A stretch of 64,000 nt of DNA from the NCBI RefSeq assembly GCF_029168945.1, contig NC_083605.1, positions 35,291,280-35,355,279 of the forward strand, read 5' to 3'. Position 1 is the stretch's first letter. Every line of letters starts with the position of its first letter. This stretch comes from Cannabis sativa (Eukaryota > Streptophyta > Magnoliopsida > Rosales > Cannabaceae). Of the stretch, positions 12,302 to 23,713 are shown piece after piece. The notes beneath the pieces are model-generated. The model did no database searches, was not told the origin of the DNA, and was given only the letters and a program-made list of their open reading frames with translations. The position numbers were made by a program, and so were the translations under genes.

Positions 12302-13513
12302 ATGGCTTCCTCATCAAGAGCTTCCAAGAGAATGGCTAGTGCAATTCAACAAAGGGAAATAAGGGCAAAAGCAAGGCAAGAGCCCACTCTCTTCTTCAAT
12401 GATGAAGATCACAACAAGTTTGTCAATGATTTCTCCTCTAGGAAAATTCTCAAAGGTAAAATTTGTGATCTCCCTAGCCTTGATTGTGTTGATTTTAGTC
12501 ATCATTTTGATACCCTAGGATGGACATCTTTTATTCAAATTAATACTCCATTGTATCCTAGGCTAGTTCAAGGTTTTTATGCTTGCATTAAACCTACATT
12601 AGAACCTTTAGGTGTTAGAGGAACCCTTAGAGGAGTAGCTTTTGAACTCAATGTAGAATCTCTTAATGACATGTTAGGAGCACCAAATGGTGGCATATTA
12701 CTTGAACCCAAACTTTCTCTCAAAAATGATGCCATTTTTAACTTTGATGAGTGTTCTAGGAATATTTGTGGTGATGGCCCTTTTATTATGAGACCAAAAA
12801 GACACCAACTCACTTTAGAGGCTAAAATCCTCCACAAATTTATTGTTGCAAATCTTGCTCCTAGAAGTGGCCACCAAGATGAGATCAATTCCATTGATCA
12901 ATTACTCATGCATCTCATCATAGCCAAAACCACACCCATCAACCTAGGCTATCTTATTTTAAAATTCATACTTGATGTGGACAAGCCTAATATGATTAAG
13001 GCACTTCCCTTTGGTTTTCTTCTTAGCTACCTTTTTCCTCTCTTAGGAATTCCTACCCTACATGAAAAGAAAAATGATCCTACCTCTAGTGACATTCTAG
13101 GATCCAAAACTTTCAAGGCTATGGGTTACAAATTCCTTAACAATGAGTGGGTGTTCACACCCAAAAGAGGGCAAAGAATGCAAAATGATTTGGAGAGTGA
13201 TGATGAAGAAATTAATTTGCCCGCAAGTGAAAGTGAAGAAGAAGAAGAAGAAGAAGAAGAAGAGATGCCTCCTCAAGCTCCTCCCATGCCTACTTTTCCC
13301 CAATTTAACCTTGAGAAAGCTTTTACTCGTCTTCACACTTCGGTTGACAACCAATTTCAAACCTTGAGGAATGATCTCAACTCACAACTCACCAACCTCA
13401 ACAATGACATCAACACCATGAGGAGTGACATGGTGCATGGGTTTGCTAATGTGCAAGAGGAGATGGCACAATGGAGGGCATACATGGATCGCTTTGGCCC
13501 CCCACCAAACTAG
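12302..13513 (+). CDS. Accessory 3' ORF of Sirevirus (plant-transposon-protein type)
   Basis: A 403-codon intact frame begins at ATG 12302. Residues about 40-250 (FDTLGWTSFIQINTPLYPR, ELNVESLNDMLGAPNGG, INLGYLILKFI) resemble the 'putative plant transposon protein' domain seen in extra ORFs of plant LTR elements. An acidic run (E-rich, about residues 310-325) and a C-terminal coiled-coil-like stretch with regular Leu, Asn and Met spacing follow. In Sireviruses such downstream ORFs are often called envelope-like, but I see no signal peptide or convincing membrane segment, so function is unknown. It is the only undamaged ORF of this element. A short leucine-poor T-rich 3' region separates it from the polypurine tracts. 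Confidence 0.8.
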   Translation: MASSSRASKRMASAIQQREIRAKARQEPTLFFNDEDHNKFVNDFSSRKILKGKICDLPSLDCVDFSHHFDTLGWTSFIQINTPLYPRLVQGFYACIKPTLEPLGVRGTLRGVAFELNVESLNDMLGAPNGGILLEPKLSLKNDAIFNFDECSRNICGDGPFIMRPKRHQLTLEAKILHKFIVANLAPRSGHQDEINSIDQLLMHLIIAKTTPINLGYLILKFILDVDKPNMIKALPFGFLLSYLFPLLGIPTLHEKKNDPTSSDILGSKTFKAMGYKFLNNEWVFTPKRGQRMQNDLESDDEEINLPASESEEEEEEEEEEMPPQAPPMPTFPQFNLEKAFTRLHTSVDNQFQTLRNDLNSQLTNLNNDINTMRSDMVHGFANVQEEMAQWRAYMDRFGPPPN

Positions 13514-13789
13514 TTCTTGCATTATTTTTTTGGCTTATTTAGTCTCTTTATATTTTTTTTGGTTGTGTGCAAAGGCTTCATGCCTCTTGACTTTGTGTTA
13601 GTTGGTCCTTTTTCTTTGTTTTATTTATTTATTTTTTTTTTGTTGTTTGTTTGTTGTGTTGAATGTTATTTTGGATGTTATGTTTTTTTTTTTAATGCAT
13701 TGGCATGTTGCTTTGTTTTTATTTTTATTATTTTTTTTTCTCTTTTCTTTTATATTTTGTGAATTCCTTGCCACCCTTTTTGATGAATC

Positions 13790-14027
13790 AAAAGGGGGAG
13801 AACAACTATTGATTTTTTTGGCATCATCTCAAATTTTTTTTGGTATCTAATCCTTTTATCATAAGTAAAAATTGACGGGGAGTTTACAAATTCATGCAAG
13901 GTAAAATTAAAAGGTAAATTTTTTTCTTGTACACATTAAGGGGGAGCTAATCCAACTTACTTTGCTTAAATTTTTTCTTTCCCTTTCAAAATAATCAAAT
14001 ATTTGATATCATCAAAAAGGGGGAGAT
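13790..14027 (+). other. Multiple polypurine tracts before Sirevirus 3' LTR
   Basis: AAAAGGGGGAGA (13790-13801), AAGGGGGAG (13938-13946) and AAAAAGGGGGAGA (about 14014-14026) are three near-identical purine tracts. Only the last abuts the LTR and should prime plus-strand synthesis. Repeated PPTs in this region are a known Sirevirus hallmark. Confidence 0.85.
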
Positions 14028-15499
14028 TGTTAACTCAAACTTTTCGATCTCCTTGTTTTGATGATTAGCAAATATTTGATTATTATTTGTTACTAATGTT
14101 TTATTGATTTTGTAGCAAATTTAAAAGAGAAAATAAATATTTTGGTATTTTTACCAAACTTTTAAAAGCAACACTAAATGGACTCAACAAGCATATCAAG
14201 AGCAAAAGATTCATCAAGGGATCAACAACTCAAGACCCTATTCAAAAGAGGTCTTCAAAATCCCAAAGTCAAAAAGTCAACCCGAAAGTCAAAGTCAAAG
14301 TCAAAGTCAAGGTCAACTCTTAAAAATCAACTTGGGATCAAAAACATGCAAATCAAGCTAGGAGGCTCTTCTACATCAAGACTACTCAAAATTAAATGGT
14401 ATAAATCTACTTTAGTCTTGTTAAAGTGATTTGCATAGCACACTAAGTTTTTATAAATTTGAATTTTGGCCCATTCACTAACTTGTGCAACAAGTTTTCT
14501 CACACGATAGTTTAAAAATTTTTTTGATTGAATTTCTAAATTACATTTTGTTTAACTAAGAGAACAAAGTTGGAATTTCTGAAATCGGATAATCGAGTAA
14601 GAAGTTATGCGCGTTTAAGTCCCGAAAAATGGCACTTTTGCCTTCGGTCGGTCATCGAATTCCGGATGGCAACCGGAATTCCGGTTGTAATCAATCCGGA
14701 ATTCCGGTTCCCATCCGGACTTCCGGTTCATGGCTGACCTCACCTCGGGAAACGTGCTAACGGCTATAAACGGCTAGTTTTTTATCAAACACTATATAAA
14801 CTCGATTTTTCTTTCAAAAAATAAGTTGGTTGAGCATTTATTACATATATCTAACCTATCTAAGTGAGATTAAGGAGCTTCTAAGTTTGAAATCCAAACC
14901 AACACATTTCACACACTTTGAGCCAAAATTTGATTTTATTCATCTTAAGTGTGCTTGCTTTTCACTCTAGGTTTCCATTGTATCATCATATTTCTAGAGT
15001 GATTTTAGCTTGTATATCAAACACATTTCCATATTGTGATTGAGGTGAGGTTGGCACCGGTTTTTGTGAACAACCCGGAAATAGTGAGATTGGCACTTTA
15101 ACAATCCGAGAAAGAGGTTAATAGTCCTCGGGGGTGCGAAACTATTGTAAGAGGTTTGGAAATACCTTGGTGAAAATTTCTCGGTTGTAAGGGTTAGTCA
15201 AGCCCGTTAACTTGGCTCGATATTGGAACTCAAAGCTAGGTCCATAGCTTTGAAGACCAAGGACGTAGGTGGCATAGTTCTACCGAACCTTGTAAAAATC
15301 GAGAGTTTGCATTTTCTAATCCTTAAACTCTTTACTTTACAAGTTTAATTATTTGTCTTAATATATTTCTTGCCATACTACTTGCTTTTACTTGATTAAT
15401 TGACTAATTGCATAATTTTGTGTTAAAAGTTTTAATTTTCCGAAATTAGTTTAAATTTCCAATTCACCCCCCCTCTTGGAAACATATCTTGGGCTAACA
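14028..15499 (+). repeat. 3' LTR of Sirevirus
   Basis: 1472 bp, colinear with the 5' LTR but with several indels, for example in the AAGTCA/CTCTCGGG segment and the ATTCCGG cluster. It ends GGGCTAACA at 15499, followed by the CATCT duplication and resumed LINE A sequence. Confidence 0.95.
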
Positions 15500-16672
15500 C
15501 ATCTCCATGCTCAAGTCCCTGTTTGACTCTGACACGATTACAAACATCCTGAAAGGGGGAAGGCCTTGCGGCCAAGGGAGAGATAGGTGGATTTGGACTA
15601 AGGAAGGAAGCGGTAAGTTCACCACTAAGTCTGCTTATTTGTTACAGGCGATGGAGAGAGCCCCTGCTTGTGTGGTGGCGCCGACCTTGTGGAACAAACT
15701 TTGGAAGTCCAAAATTCTAGAAAGACACAAAATCCTTTGGTGGAGTATCCTCTCGAATGCTCTACCAGTCCGCGGCCTCCTGGCTAGGAGAATCCCAATT
15801 GATGACGAGACGTGCCCTTTGTGTGGGGAGGCTGCGGAATCGATGGAACACATGTTCCTTTATTACAACTTTGCTTACCATCTCTAGAGGTCCTCCCCAT
15901 GGGGGGTGTTCCCGATCCATGGTTCTGGTGGTCAGGTTTGGGATTGGGTTAAATTTCTTTAGAACATGAGGTTGAATGGGGTGGACCCAGACAAGCTGTT
16001 CATTTATGCTTCAATCGTCGTGGACACAATATGGAAACCCCGTAATGACAAGGTACATAATTGTCAACCGAGTAACATTGTGACTGCCATTGACTTTATC
16101 TCTCATTGTTATACAGATTATGGCTCATGTTTATTCCCTCCGACGTTACCTGTGGCTTCTCCTGTTTGGACCCCTCTGCCGGATGACTGGATCAAAATCA
16201 ACTATGATGCCAAGGTTGGTGGAGAGTCCATGTGCATTGCGGCCCTGGCTAGAGATCACACAGGGACGGTGGTGTGGGCTGCTATTTCCATGCTCAACTT
16301 CAGAGACCCTCTGATTGGAGAGGCGGCGGCATGTCGTCTTGCTTTAGAATCAACTAGAATCAGAAATTATAACTATGTCTTGGTGGAGAGTGATTCAGAA
16401 ATTGTTATCAAAGCGCTGAAAGGATTGCACTTTATTTGGAATACTGATAATTATGTCTCTTTTTGTAATCAACTCTCTAATTGTTTTTTATCTTGTAATT
16501 TTTCGTTTATTCCTAGAGTTTGTAACTTTACTGCTCATAATGTGGCTAGATGGGCTTTGACCCAAAACATTGCAGGTTTTGTAGAGCCATCATCGATACC
16601 TAAAACTATCCTTTGTAATGACTGTGAGGTCTAATTTTCTATCTATATAACGCTTTATTATCAAAAAAAAAT
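15500..16672 (+). pseudogene. LINE A, zf-RVT and RNase H part (3' fragment) with poly(A)
   Basis: After the Sirevirus the LINE continues in the same frame (DISMLKSLFD). 15507-15887 contains the zf-RVT region: KFTTKSAYLL, HKILWWSILSNALPVR, CPLCGEAAESMEHMF. After frame damage, 15966-16634 encodes a plant LINE RNase H domain: WIKINYDAKV, GEAAACRLALES with the catalytic Glu, VESDSE with an Asp, and FTAHNVARWAL near the end. The ORF stops at 16632 and a short A-run (about 16663-16671) is the probable poly(A) tail. Target duplications of the LINE itself were not identifiable. Confidence 0.87.
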
Positions 16673-17142
16673 TGATACGGTATTTAACGGAATGGTAATA
16701 ATATAAATTGATAAAAACAAGCATACGTTATTTAATCTGTCCAAAAAAATGTGATATGTAAGTATATAAAATTGAAAATATAAGATACTTATGTCGTATA
16801 TTTTTTAAAAGATAGTGTAAATAATATTCATGTATTTTAATTGAGAAATTTTGAAGGGAATTTTGTGCCTAGCATAATATTAATTTAATATTAGTTTTTA
16901 CTTATTTTAATTTAATAAAAATTATAAAAAATTGCTATTAGTTATATGACGTGATCATAATAGTGCTAGTATTTTGGTACTCCAAATATTTTAAGAACAT
17001 CACTATTTGGCACCAATAATACTTAATACTTTCTATATGTAGTGTTATCGATATTCTTTAAAAGTTATTTATTTTAAGTTATATGAGACTCGATACTTAA
17101 TATAGAAATCACACAATATATGAGAAGATTATAAAAGTTTAT
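16673..17142. other. Intergenic DNA
   Basis: AT-rich sequence with no supported gene or element. Confidence 0.5.
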
Positions 17143-18713
17143 TTTTTTATGGTATAAATAAATAATGCTAAGGAGTTATGAATTTTTTTGTTTTTTACAT
17201 TTATATGGACTTTTTTTATACCATATTTTTGTAAAAAAAAAAAAAAAGATAGAAATCTCATATTTGTAAACAATAATAAGCTTTGCAGGAAAAGTCTCCC
17301 GAAAAATTGTCATTGATTGTCATTGCCGATAAAATCACAGGAAAAGTTACCGAAAAAGTTATTGTCTTCAGAAAAGTTACCGTCGTCGGAAAAATTACCG
17401 TCATCGAAAAAAATCACTGGAAAAGTTACAAGAAATAGATGTCTCAAATATAAACAAAAATAGAACCGATTCTATAATATAATGAATAAAAATAAATAAC
17501 TCAAACCAGTTATAATTGATATATAACCGATTCTGTAACATAATGAATAAAAACAAATAAAATAAAATAACTCAAACTAATTATAATTAAAATGAAACCA
17601 GTTCTATAACAATGTTTTAATGAATAAAAACAAATAGCACGAAATAACTTAAACTGGTTATAACTAAATTAGAACCGGTTATATAACATAATGAATGAAT
17701 ATTTTAGAGGTAGATATGGTATGTGTGTAATTATTTGGTGGGTTGGAGCATGTTGAATGAATGTTTTTGTTTGAGCTATTTTATTTAACTGGTTTTTGTG
17801 TGTGAGTTTTTATCATAGTTGCTTTACGAAACCGATTTTTTTGTCTTAAATTTTTAACTAGTTGATAAATATAATCGGTTTTTTTATATTATATTTGAGT
17901 TATTGTGTGTTATTATTTGTGTTTATTTATTTTGTTATGGAACAATTTCTTTTCATATTTATGCCTCAATATTTTTTGAAATTGATCTCCATATTTTTTT
18001 TAAAAAAATATAATCAGTTTTATGATATATTATGTGTTATGAGGTTTTTTATCTCAGAACTAGTTTTGTTTTTAATTTGTGTTTCAGTGTTTTAGGAACT
18101 TTTAATTATAATCGGTTTGAATTATTGCATGTTACTTGTTTGTATTCATTATGTTATATAACCGGTTCTATTTTAGTTATAACCGGTTTTGAGTTATTTC
18201 GTATTATTGGTTTTTATTCATTATAACGCTGTTATAGAACCGGTTCTATTTTAATTATAACTAGTTTGAGTTATTTTATGTTATTTATTTTTATTTATTA
18301 TGTTACAAAACCGGTTATATTTTAATTATAACCGGTTTGAGTTATAACTTTTTATTCATAGAACCGGTTATATTTTTAGTTATATCTGAGACATCTACTT
18401 TTGGTGACTTTTCTAGTGACTTTTTGAGCGACGGGGATTTTTTCGGCGACTATTCTGGTGACGGTGACTTTTTCGATAACTTTTCTGGCAACATTAACTT
18501 TTTCAGTAATTTTTCCAGGGCCGACTACTTTTCCAGTGACTTTTTCGGTACTGATGACTTTCCGAAAAGACTTATTGTTGTTTTACAAATATGAGATTTC
18601 CATATTTTCTTACAAAAATATGACATAAAAAAACTCATATAAATGTAAAAAAAAAAAAATAATAAAGAAACCCGTAACCATATGGTATTATTTATTTATG
18701 CCATAAAAAAGTA
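17143..18713. mobile_element. Large foldback element with inverted tandem repeats
   Basis: The two arms (about 17143-17700 and 18100-18713) are inverted copies. Outer ends share TTTTTTATGG then YATAAATAAATAATR. Next come matching blocks around ATCTCATATTTGTAAA, then arrays of Cys/Gly-free low-complexity repeats (GACTTTTTCGG-like units on the right, complement on the left). Inside these each arm has several units of about 60-70 bp centred on ACCGGTT, such as ATAACCGGTT. An 85-codon frame at 18337-18594 is merely the translation of the right-arm repeats. No transposase is visible; the target duplication is unclear. Confidence 0.7.
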
Positions 18714-19322
18714 AACTATACCCTCAATTCTCATATTTATGAAAATTATCCATACTTAATTACATCAATAATAGTCAGGCAAGTCTCAAGCCAATTGAGG
18801 GCTTTGGGCCAAAAAATTTAATTGAGTTTTTTTATGTGAATTTTTTTATGTTTTTTTTTTATATATATATAATGGTGAAAATTTTAAATTTAGTAATTTT
18901 TAAATATAATTGGATATTTTTTTAATAAATATTAAATGTAATATCTTAAAAAATAAATTAAATATTTTTTTTTAAAAAAAAGTAGTTATATTTTTTAATA
19001 AATAATAAATAAAAAAAATAGTATTTTTACAAAATAAATTTGAAGCATTTTTGTTAAAGAGTTTTTTTGGGCCTGGGTGTCTTGGGTACCCTTGAGCAAG
19101 ATGCCAGACACTTTTAATAGAGAAATACTAAGAGGAAATTAGATAGTATACTCATTTAATTTTAGATGTTTTGATTTTTACTTTTATTTTTATAATTTTT
19201 AAAATATACCTACTTTTATAGATGATGTCTCAATTATACCTTCAGATTAATGCAAATTATATGTTAGACTTAAGTAGAGAGTGAGGGTGAATTGGGCAAC
19301 CCATAATGGATACAAAAAAGAG
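18714..19322. other. Intergenic DNA with a possible decayed MITE
   Basis: At about 18776-19110 an imperfect inverted pair (CAGGCAAGTCTCAAGCC... on the left; the complement of ...CTTGAGCAAGATGCCAG on the right, with GGGCCAAAAAA and TTTTTTGGGCC inside) resembles a degraded hAT-like MITE. No clean 8-bp duplication was found. The rest is featureless AT-rich DNA. Confidence 0.35.
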
Positions 19323-19640
19323 CACTATAAGAAATATTACTTTTACCAGCACAGTTCGCTACTGCACTAGTAAAAGTAACTTTTACCAACGTATTTTGCA
19401 AACTATGCTGGCAAAAAGATCAAAGTTTTACCAGCGCACATTTGCAGTGACTAAAATCTAACTTTTACTAGTATATTTACGTGCTGGAAAAAGTTATTTT
19501 TGCCAGTACTTTTCATTTTGTGCTGGCAAAAATTCTAATACCAACGTTGATTTGTCAACCCTTTTTGCCAACACATTAGAAGTAAATTCTATTTTACCAG
19601 CGCAATATTGCTATTGCTATAATTAAATATTAAATTTATT
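19323..19640 (+). mobile_element. Solitary CACTA (En/Spm) transposon end
   Basis: CACTATAAGAAAT at 19323 matches the CACTA terminal motif. It is followed by a set of subterminal repeats in both orientations (TTTTACCAGCGCA, TTTTACCAGCAC, GTGCTGGCAAAAA), the typical transposase-binding arrangement. I find no partner end with inverted TIR before the gene at 20160 and no transposase, so this is a terminal fragment. Confidence 0.65.
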
Positions 19641-20159
19641 AGTTTAATATAATAATTTTTATAAATTATCGCTAACTAATCATAAAATAACACGTCTACA
19701 AAGTATTAAATACCACTAGTGCCAATTAAGAATACTCCTTTTAATATTAGTGGTCACCGTAGAGATTCAAGTAATAATTGTATGAGTTTGGCCGGTCAAT
19801 TTAGAGATACAAGCTTCGAAGCAATAGTATTATTGGGGTCTCCCAAAATCATGCCCAACCTAATTCTTTTAACCAATCTCATACGGACAAATCTTTAAAG
19901 TCACTGATTCCAACAGATTGCTGATCTCACAAGTAAACCAAACCAAAACCCTAAAGCAAAAGCAAAAGCCAAAACCAGAGCAAGCTAAAGATAGAATTTA
20001 GAAAAAAATTAAAAAATTGGACCTACTCATTATTACTTATAACATCTTTTTTTTCAACTCAAAAGCGTATAGTATTATAATTCAATAATTCTATTTTTGG
20101 CAACTTAGTAAGAAAGCTGGAGCTAAAAATAGAGAAAAGAAGTGGTTCGGTGTGGTGAG
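19641..20159 (+). promoter_or_regulatory. Upstream region of the STAY-GREEN gene
   Basis: This stretch lies between the CACTA fragment and the start codon. It should hold the proximal promoter and 5' UTR. I see no unambiguous TATA box, and no specific cis element can be claimed from sequence alone. Confidence 0.4.
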
Positions 20160-21330
20160 ATGGCTTCATTAACTGCTGCTACACCTCTCTCCCCTTTGAG
20201 GAATTTAAAGCCTTCTCTTATTGATCATCATCAAACTTTTCTTTTTTCTAATAGAAGAAGATCCAACAAGAAGAAGAACCAAGCTATTGTTCCTGTAAAA
20301 CACTCTTTCTTTTCTTTTCTTTATTTGTTTATTTATTAGGAAGAAATTAACAGTTAATGTTAGATTAATTAATTTTGGTCAGGTTGCGAGGTTATTTGGG
20401 CCAGCTATATTTGAAGCATCAAAATTGAAGGTTCTTTTCTTAGGAGTGGATGAAAAGAAGCACCCAGGGAATCTCCCAAGAACTTATACACTCACACATA
20501 GTGATATAACCTCTAAACTCACCTTAGCCATATCCCAGACTATAAACAATTCTCAGGTAGCACCCAATCACATATTTATTTATTTTAATTAATCCATATG
20601 ATTCCAAAAAGAAAACCCAGTTGCCAGATCTTCTATTTTTATATATATGATCCAAAAACAGAGGGGGAAACGAGGGAACACAGCATAACAGAAATTCCTA
20701 AAAGTGATTTTTTTTTTTTTTTTGAAAAGAAAAAGGAAAACTTGGGGTTATAATTAATTGATTAGAGATTGAATATTGTGACAGTTGCAGGGATGGTATA
20801 ATAAGTTACAAAGAGATGAAGTTGTTGCAGAGTGGAAAAAATTCAAAGGAAAAATGTCTCTTCATGTTCATTGTCACATAAGTGGAGGCCATTTTTTATT
20901 AGACTTATGTGCAAGGCTTAGATTCTTCATCTTCAGCAAAGAACTTCCTGTGGTACTTTACATCTCTTTATTTCTTTCATTTAAAGCATAAAGATCAAAA
21001 CTTTATAGTTAATTAATTTTGAAAAATGGAATATAGGTTTTGAAAGCCTTTGTTCATGGAGATGAAGATTTGTTGAACAATTACCCAGAATTACAGGAGG
21101 CTTTGGTATGGGTCTATTTTCACTCGAATGTTCCTGAGTTCAACAAGGTGGAATGCTGGGGCCCACTGAAGGAGGCTGTGAATGGGCCCTACTTTGAAAG
21201 TAAGAAGTTGAGGAAATTGAATCCCGCAAGTAATTGGGAGTTGCCTGAAAAGTGTGTTGAAGATTGTAACTGTTGCTTTCCTCCAATGAGCTCAATTTCG
21301 TGGTCTGAATCTGAACAAGTTTCCAATTGA
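20160..21330 (+). CDS. SGR: STAY-GREEN protein, chloroplast Mg-dechelatase (4 exons)
   Basis: Removes Mg from chlorophyll a to give pheophytin a, the first committed step of chlorophyll breakdown in senescing chloroplasts (family knowledge). Exons 20160-20294, 20383-20556, 20785-20952 and 21037-21330 are all phase 0 with GT/AG borders and give 256 residues, near the usual SGR length. Residues 1-45 are a Ser/Arg/Lys-rich transit peptide. The Staygreen domain follows: GPAIFEASKLKVLFLGVD, GWYNKLQRDEVVAEWK, MSLHVHCHISGGHFLLD, ALVWVYFHSNVPEFNKVE. The C-terminal cysteine-rich motif PEKCVEDCNCCFPP marks the SGR/NYE type rather than SGR-LIKE. I chose ATG 20160 because the upstream in-frame GTG is not a plant start and the peptide then begins MASLTAAT. 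The gene looks intact; CARLRFF replaces the more usual FARLRYY. It is the only host gene in the window, with a CACTA fragment 0.5 kb upstream. Confidence 0.95.
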
Positions 21331-22007
21331 ACTCAAATTAATTGGGCCCACAAAAAACGCCATCAAAAGTTAAACGGCGTTGTTTCACCTCGTGGTTTGT
21401 GTGTTATTATAAATATAAATATATATTTTTTTGGATTAATTAATGTAGGGCTTTGTAAATTTGTCGATTTTACACTGTAAATACGTGTTATACTTTCTTC
21501 CACAAATTTTAATCAACAAATGTTATTCCTACTTAATTATACCACTTAAATATAGATTAATACAAGTAGGCATCTTATTCTTAAAACAAAAATTATATAG
21601 ATAAATTAACTTAAAAGTTTATGGGAGAAAAAGTCATCTAGTCCAATTATAATCCATCTAACAGAATCAGATTAGTTGTTACATTTGATTCAATAAATAA
21701 TCAACATTTGATTCAATAAATAATCAACCTCAACCAATCCAATTATCTTATATTTGTTATCCAATTGTATTTATATTTTTTTAAAATATATTTATCAATT
21801 TTATATATTTATTTATTTTATTTAAAATATATGCTAATTAATTTTATTATATGTACACACATGAGATTACATAAGGAAAAAAAACTAAATCCAAAATATC
21901 ATAAATCACATATTTTTAGCATTAATAAATATATTTTAAAAGTGGTTATAAGTATAATCTAATAGTTTTATACTTCTTCTCACAAAAAGAGACCTCAGGT
22001 TTGAATC
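21331..22007. other. SGR 3' flank and intergenic DNA
   Basis: Contains the SGR 3' UTR, of unknown length, then AT-rich DNA. A 23-bp unit starting CATTTGATTCAATAAATAATC is duplicated in tandem at about 21683-21728. No gene is seen. Confidence 0.5.
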
Positions 22008-23444
22008 TGTAATACCCGTACATTTTACAAAAATATTAATTTTTATTTACAAGCGTTAAACGCGAAAAATCATAATGTTGTATTTTTATTTAATACTTGA
22101 AAATATTTACAACTTGCTAGTTTTTGTACAAAAGATAAAATATATAATAAATAAATATAATTGTGACATAAATTTTAATAGCGTAAATAAATAAATAGTG
22201 CGCCCTAGACTGTCGGCAGTTATATGCCCCTCAGCGAGTTCACACACAGGCGTTAAAACTTCCACTCGCCACCGACCTGCTAGACTTTTATTTACCTTGG
22301 TCTGGACATGGTAATTTGATAAGGGTGAGCTACTAAACTCAGTAAGAAAATGTGCGTCAAGTAGTCATATAAATAAAAATAAAGCACAACTAGAACGTAC
22401 ATGCACATATTCAGACAAATAGCAATACATAAACTTAATTTTATCACTAGTAACTAATAACTATATTCTAAGCTAAATCACATAAAATTGATTATGCCTG
22501 AGTCCAACTTTGGCAAATAAACCCGAGCTATTAGACTAAATGGCGGACAGCTGAGTTCAGTAAAATCATACCCACTACTAAATGGCCCCCTATCTACCAT
22601 ATAGAACCAACAGACAAGTATTTAATCATTATCTTCTCGGCCAAATCATCGCATAAGTTACAATCATCTAATTTAAATAATGTTTAACTACTATACATTA
22701 TTTAAATAGCACAACACATCATAACCATAACTTTATTTAAATAATGTAAATTTATTGTACCATCCATTATTCAAACTACATGTACATATTTATTGCTTAA
22801 ATAATGCAAATCCATATTGTACCGTCTAATATTTAAACAACATAATATAATAATGAACAAATAAAAGAAGATAGAAATCGTATACCTCACTCTCACTCCT
22901 ATTGAACATTATTTCATACAAAAAACTTAAAAGTTTCTACTTAATTTCCTTACCTCGAATGTGGAGTCCTAACATTGATTGCAATGAAAGTGATCTTTGA
23001 GAAATGATTATCTTACGAAAAAAAAATCTAAATTTTATACGTATTAATTAGAATTTATCATAATGCTATATATATATATAAATGAGACTTTGACCTTAAA
23101 TCTACAAACCCAAAATTACAAAATGATACCTTAAATTCTAAAAGAAATTTGGTAGAGCACTAAAAATTTGAATGTGAAATTGGTGGTGGTGGTGATGTAA
23201 GGCTTAAATCTTGAAGAGAGAAGTACAACTTGGAGAAAACTAGCCATAGATAGCTTCTGCTACAAAGGTTTAGTGGAAATGAAAGTCTTAGGCTCTATTT
23301 ATAGGTTTGAACTTAACCACACCTCATTTACTTAACCTAACTCACTTCGCTTTATTATCTTAAGTTTATGTTCAAATTTAAATTAAGTAATTGAATAAAC
23401 TAATTTTGGAAAAACACTTGGAATTTTTTTCTATCATTATATCC
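22008..23444 (-). mobile_element. Ty3/gypsy LTR remnant
   Basis: Starts TGTAATACCC, the reverse-oriented LTR end style also seen in element Y (TGTAACGCCC). It continues with LTR-like features such as the AACTCAGTAAGAAAATG segment and repeats of an ATTTAAATAATG phrase. No internal coding region of this element is present. The far end is obscured by the copia LTR starting at 23445. It is probably a solo or broken LTR of a chromovirus-like element. Confidence 0.55.
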
Positions 23445-23713
23445 TGTTAGTTACAGAAGAATTCAAGTTATGAACTCTTTTATATGCAGTGAAGAAGAAT
23501 GAAGCAGAACAAGAAAAGAAAGAAAAACAGGGGAAATGAACTTGATGGAATTTGAGAGAGAAATGTCACTGCTCAATATGAAACGATTCAGGCAGTGAGT
23601 GTATTTATATATTAAGTATGTTAGCAATTACAAAGGAGTTAGTTAAACCAACTAACTGTAACAAATTTTACAACTAATCTTTAATAGTAAAAGGCTAATT
23701 GATTTAACTAACA
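23445..23713 (-). repeat. 3' LTR of a truncated copia element
   Basis: 269 bp bounded by TGTTAG and CTAACA. It lies directly downstream, in minus-strand sense, of a copia RNase H reading frame whose stop codon falls within the first bases of the LTR. No 5' LTR is found in the window. Confidence 0.75.

Larger units (their letters stand above)
5068..15499 (+). mobile_element. Complete Ty1/copia Sirevirus (SIRE/Maximus-like), nested in LINE A
   Basis: Terminal repeats (5068-6546 and 14028-15499) both start TGTTAACTC and end GGGCTAACA, and the insertion is flanked by a perfect 5-bp duplication CATCT (5063-5067, 15500-15504). Domain order is gag, protease, integrase, RT, RNase H, which is copia order. 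An extra ORF lies downstream of pol, and several G-rich polypurine tracts precede the 3' LTR. Both of the last two are Sirevirus traits. The LTRs differ by scattered indels and substitutions, so this copy is older than X, Y and Z. The gag and pol frames are broken, so it is defective. Confidence 0.93.

Noticed and set aside
18337..18594. 85-codon Asp/Phe/Ser-rich ORF
   Set aside because: It is the translation of the short tandem repeats in the right arm of the foldback element.
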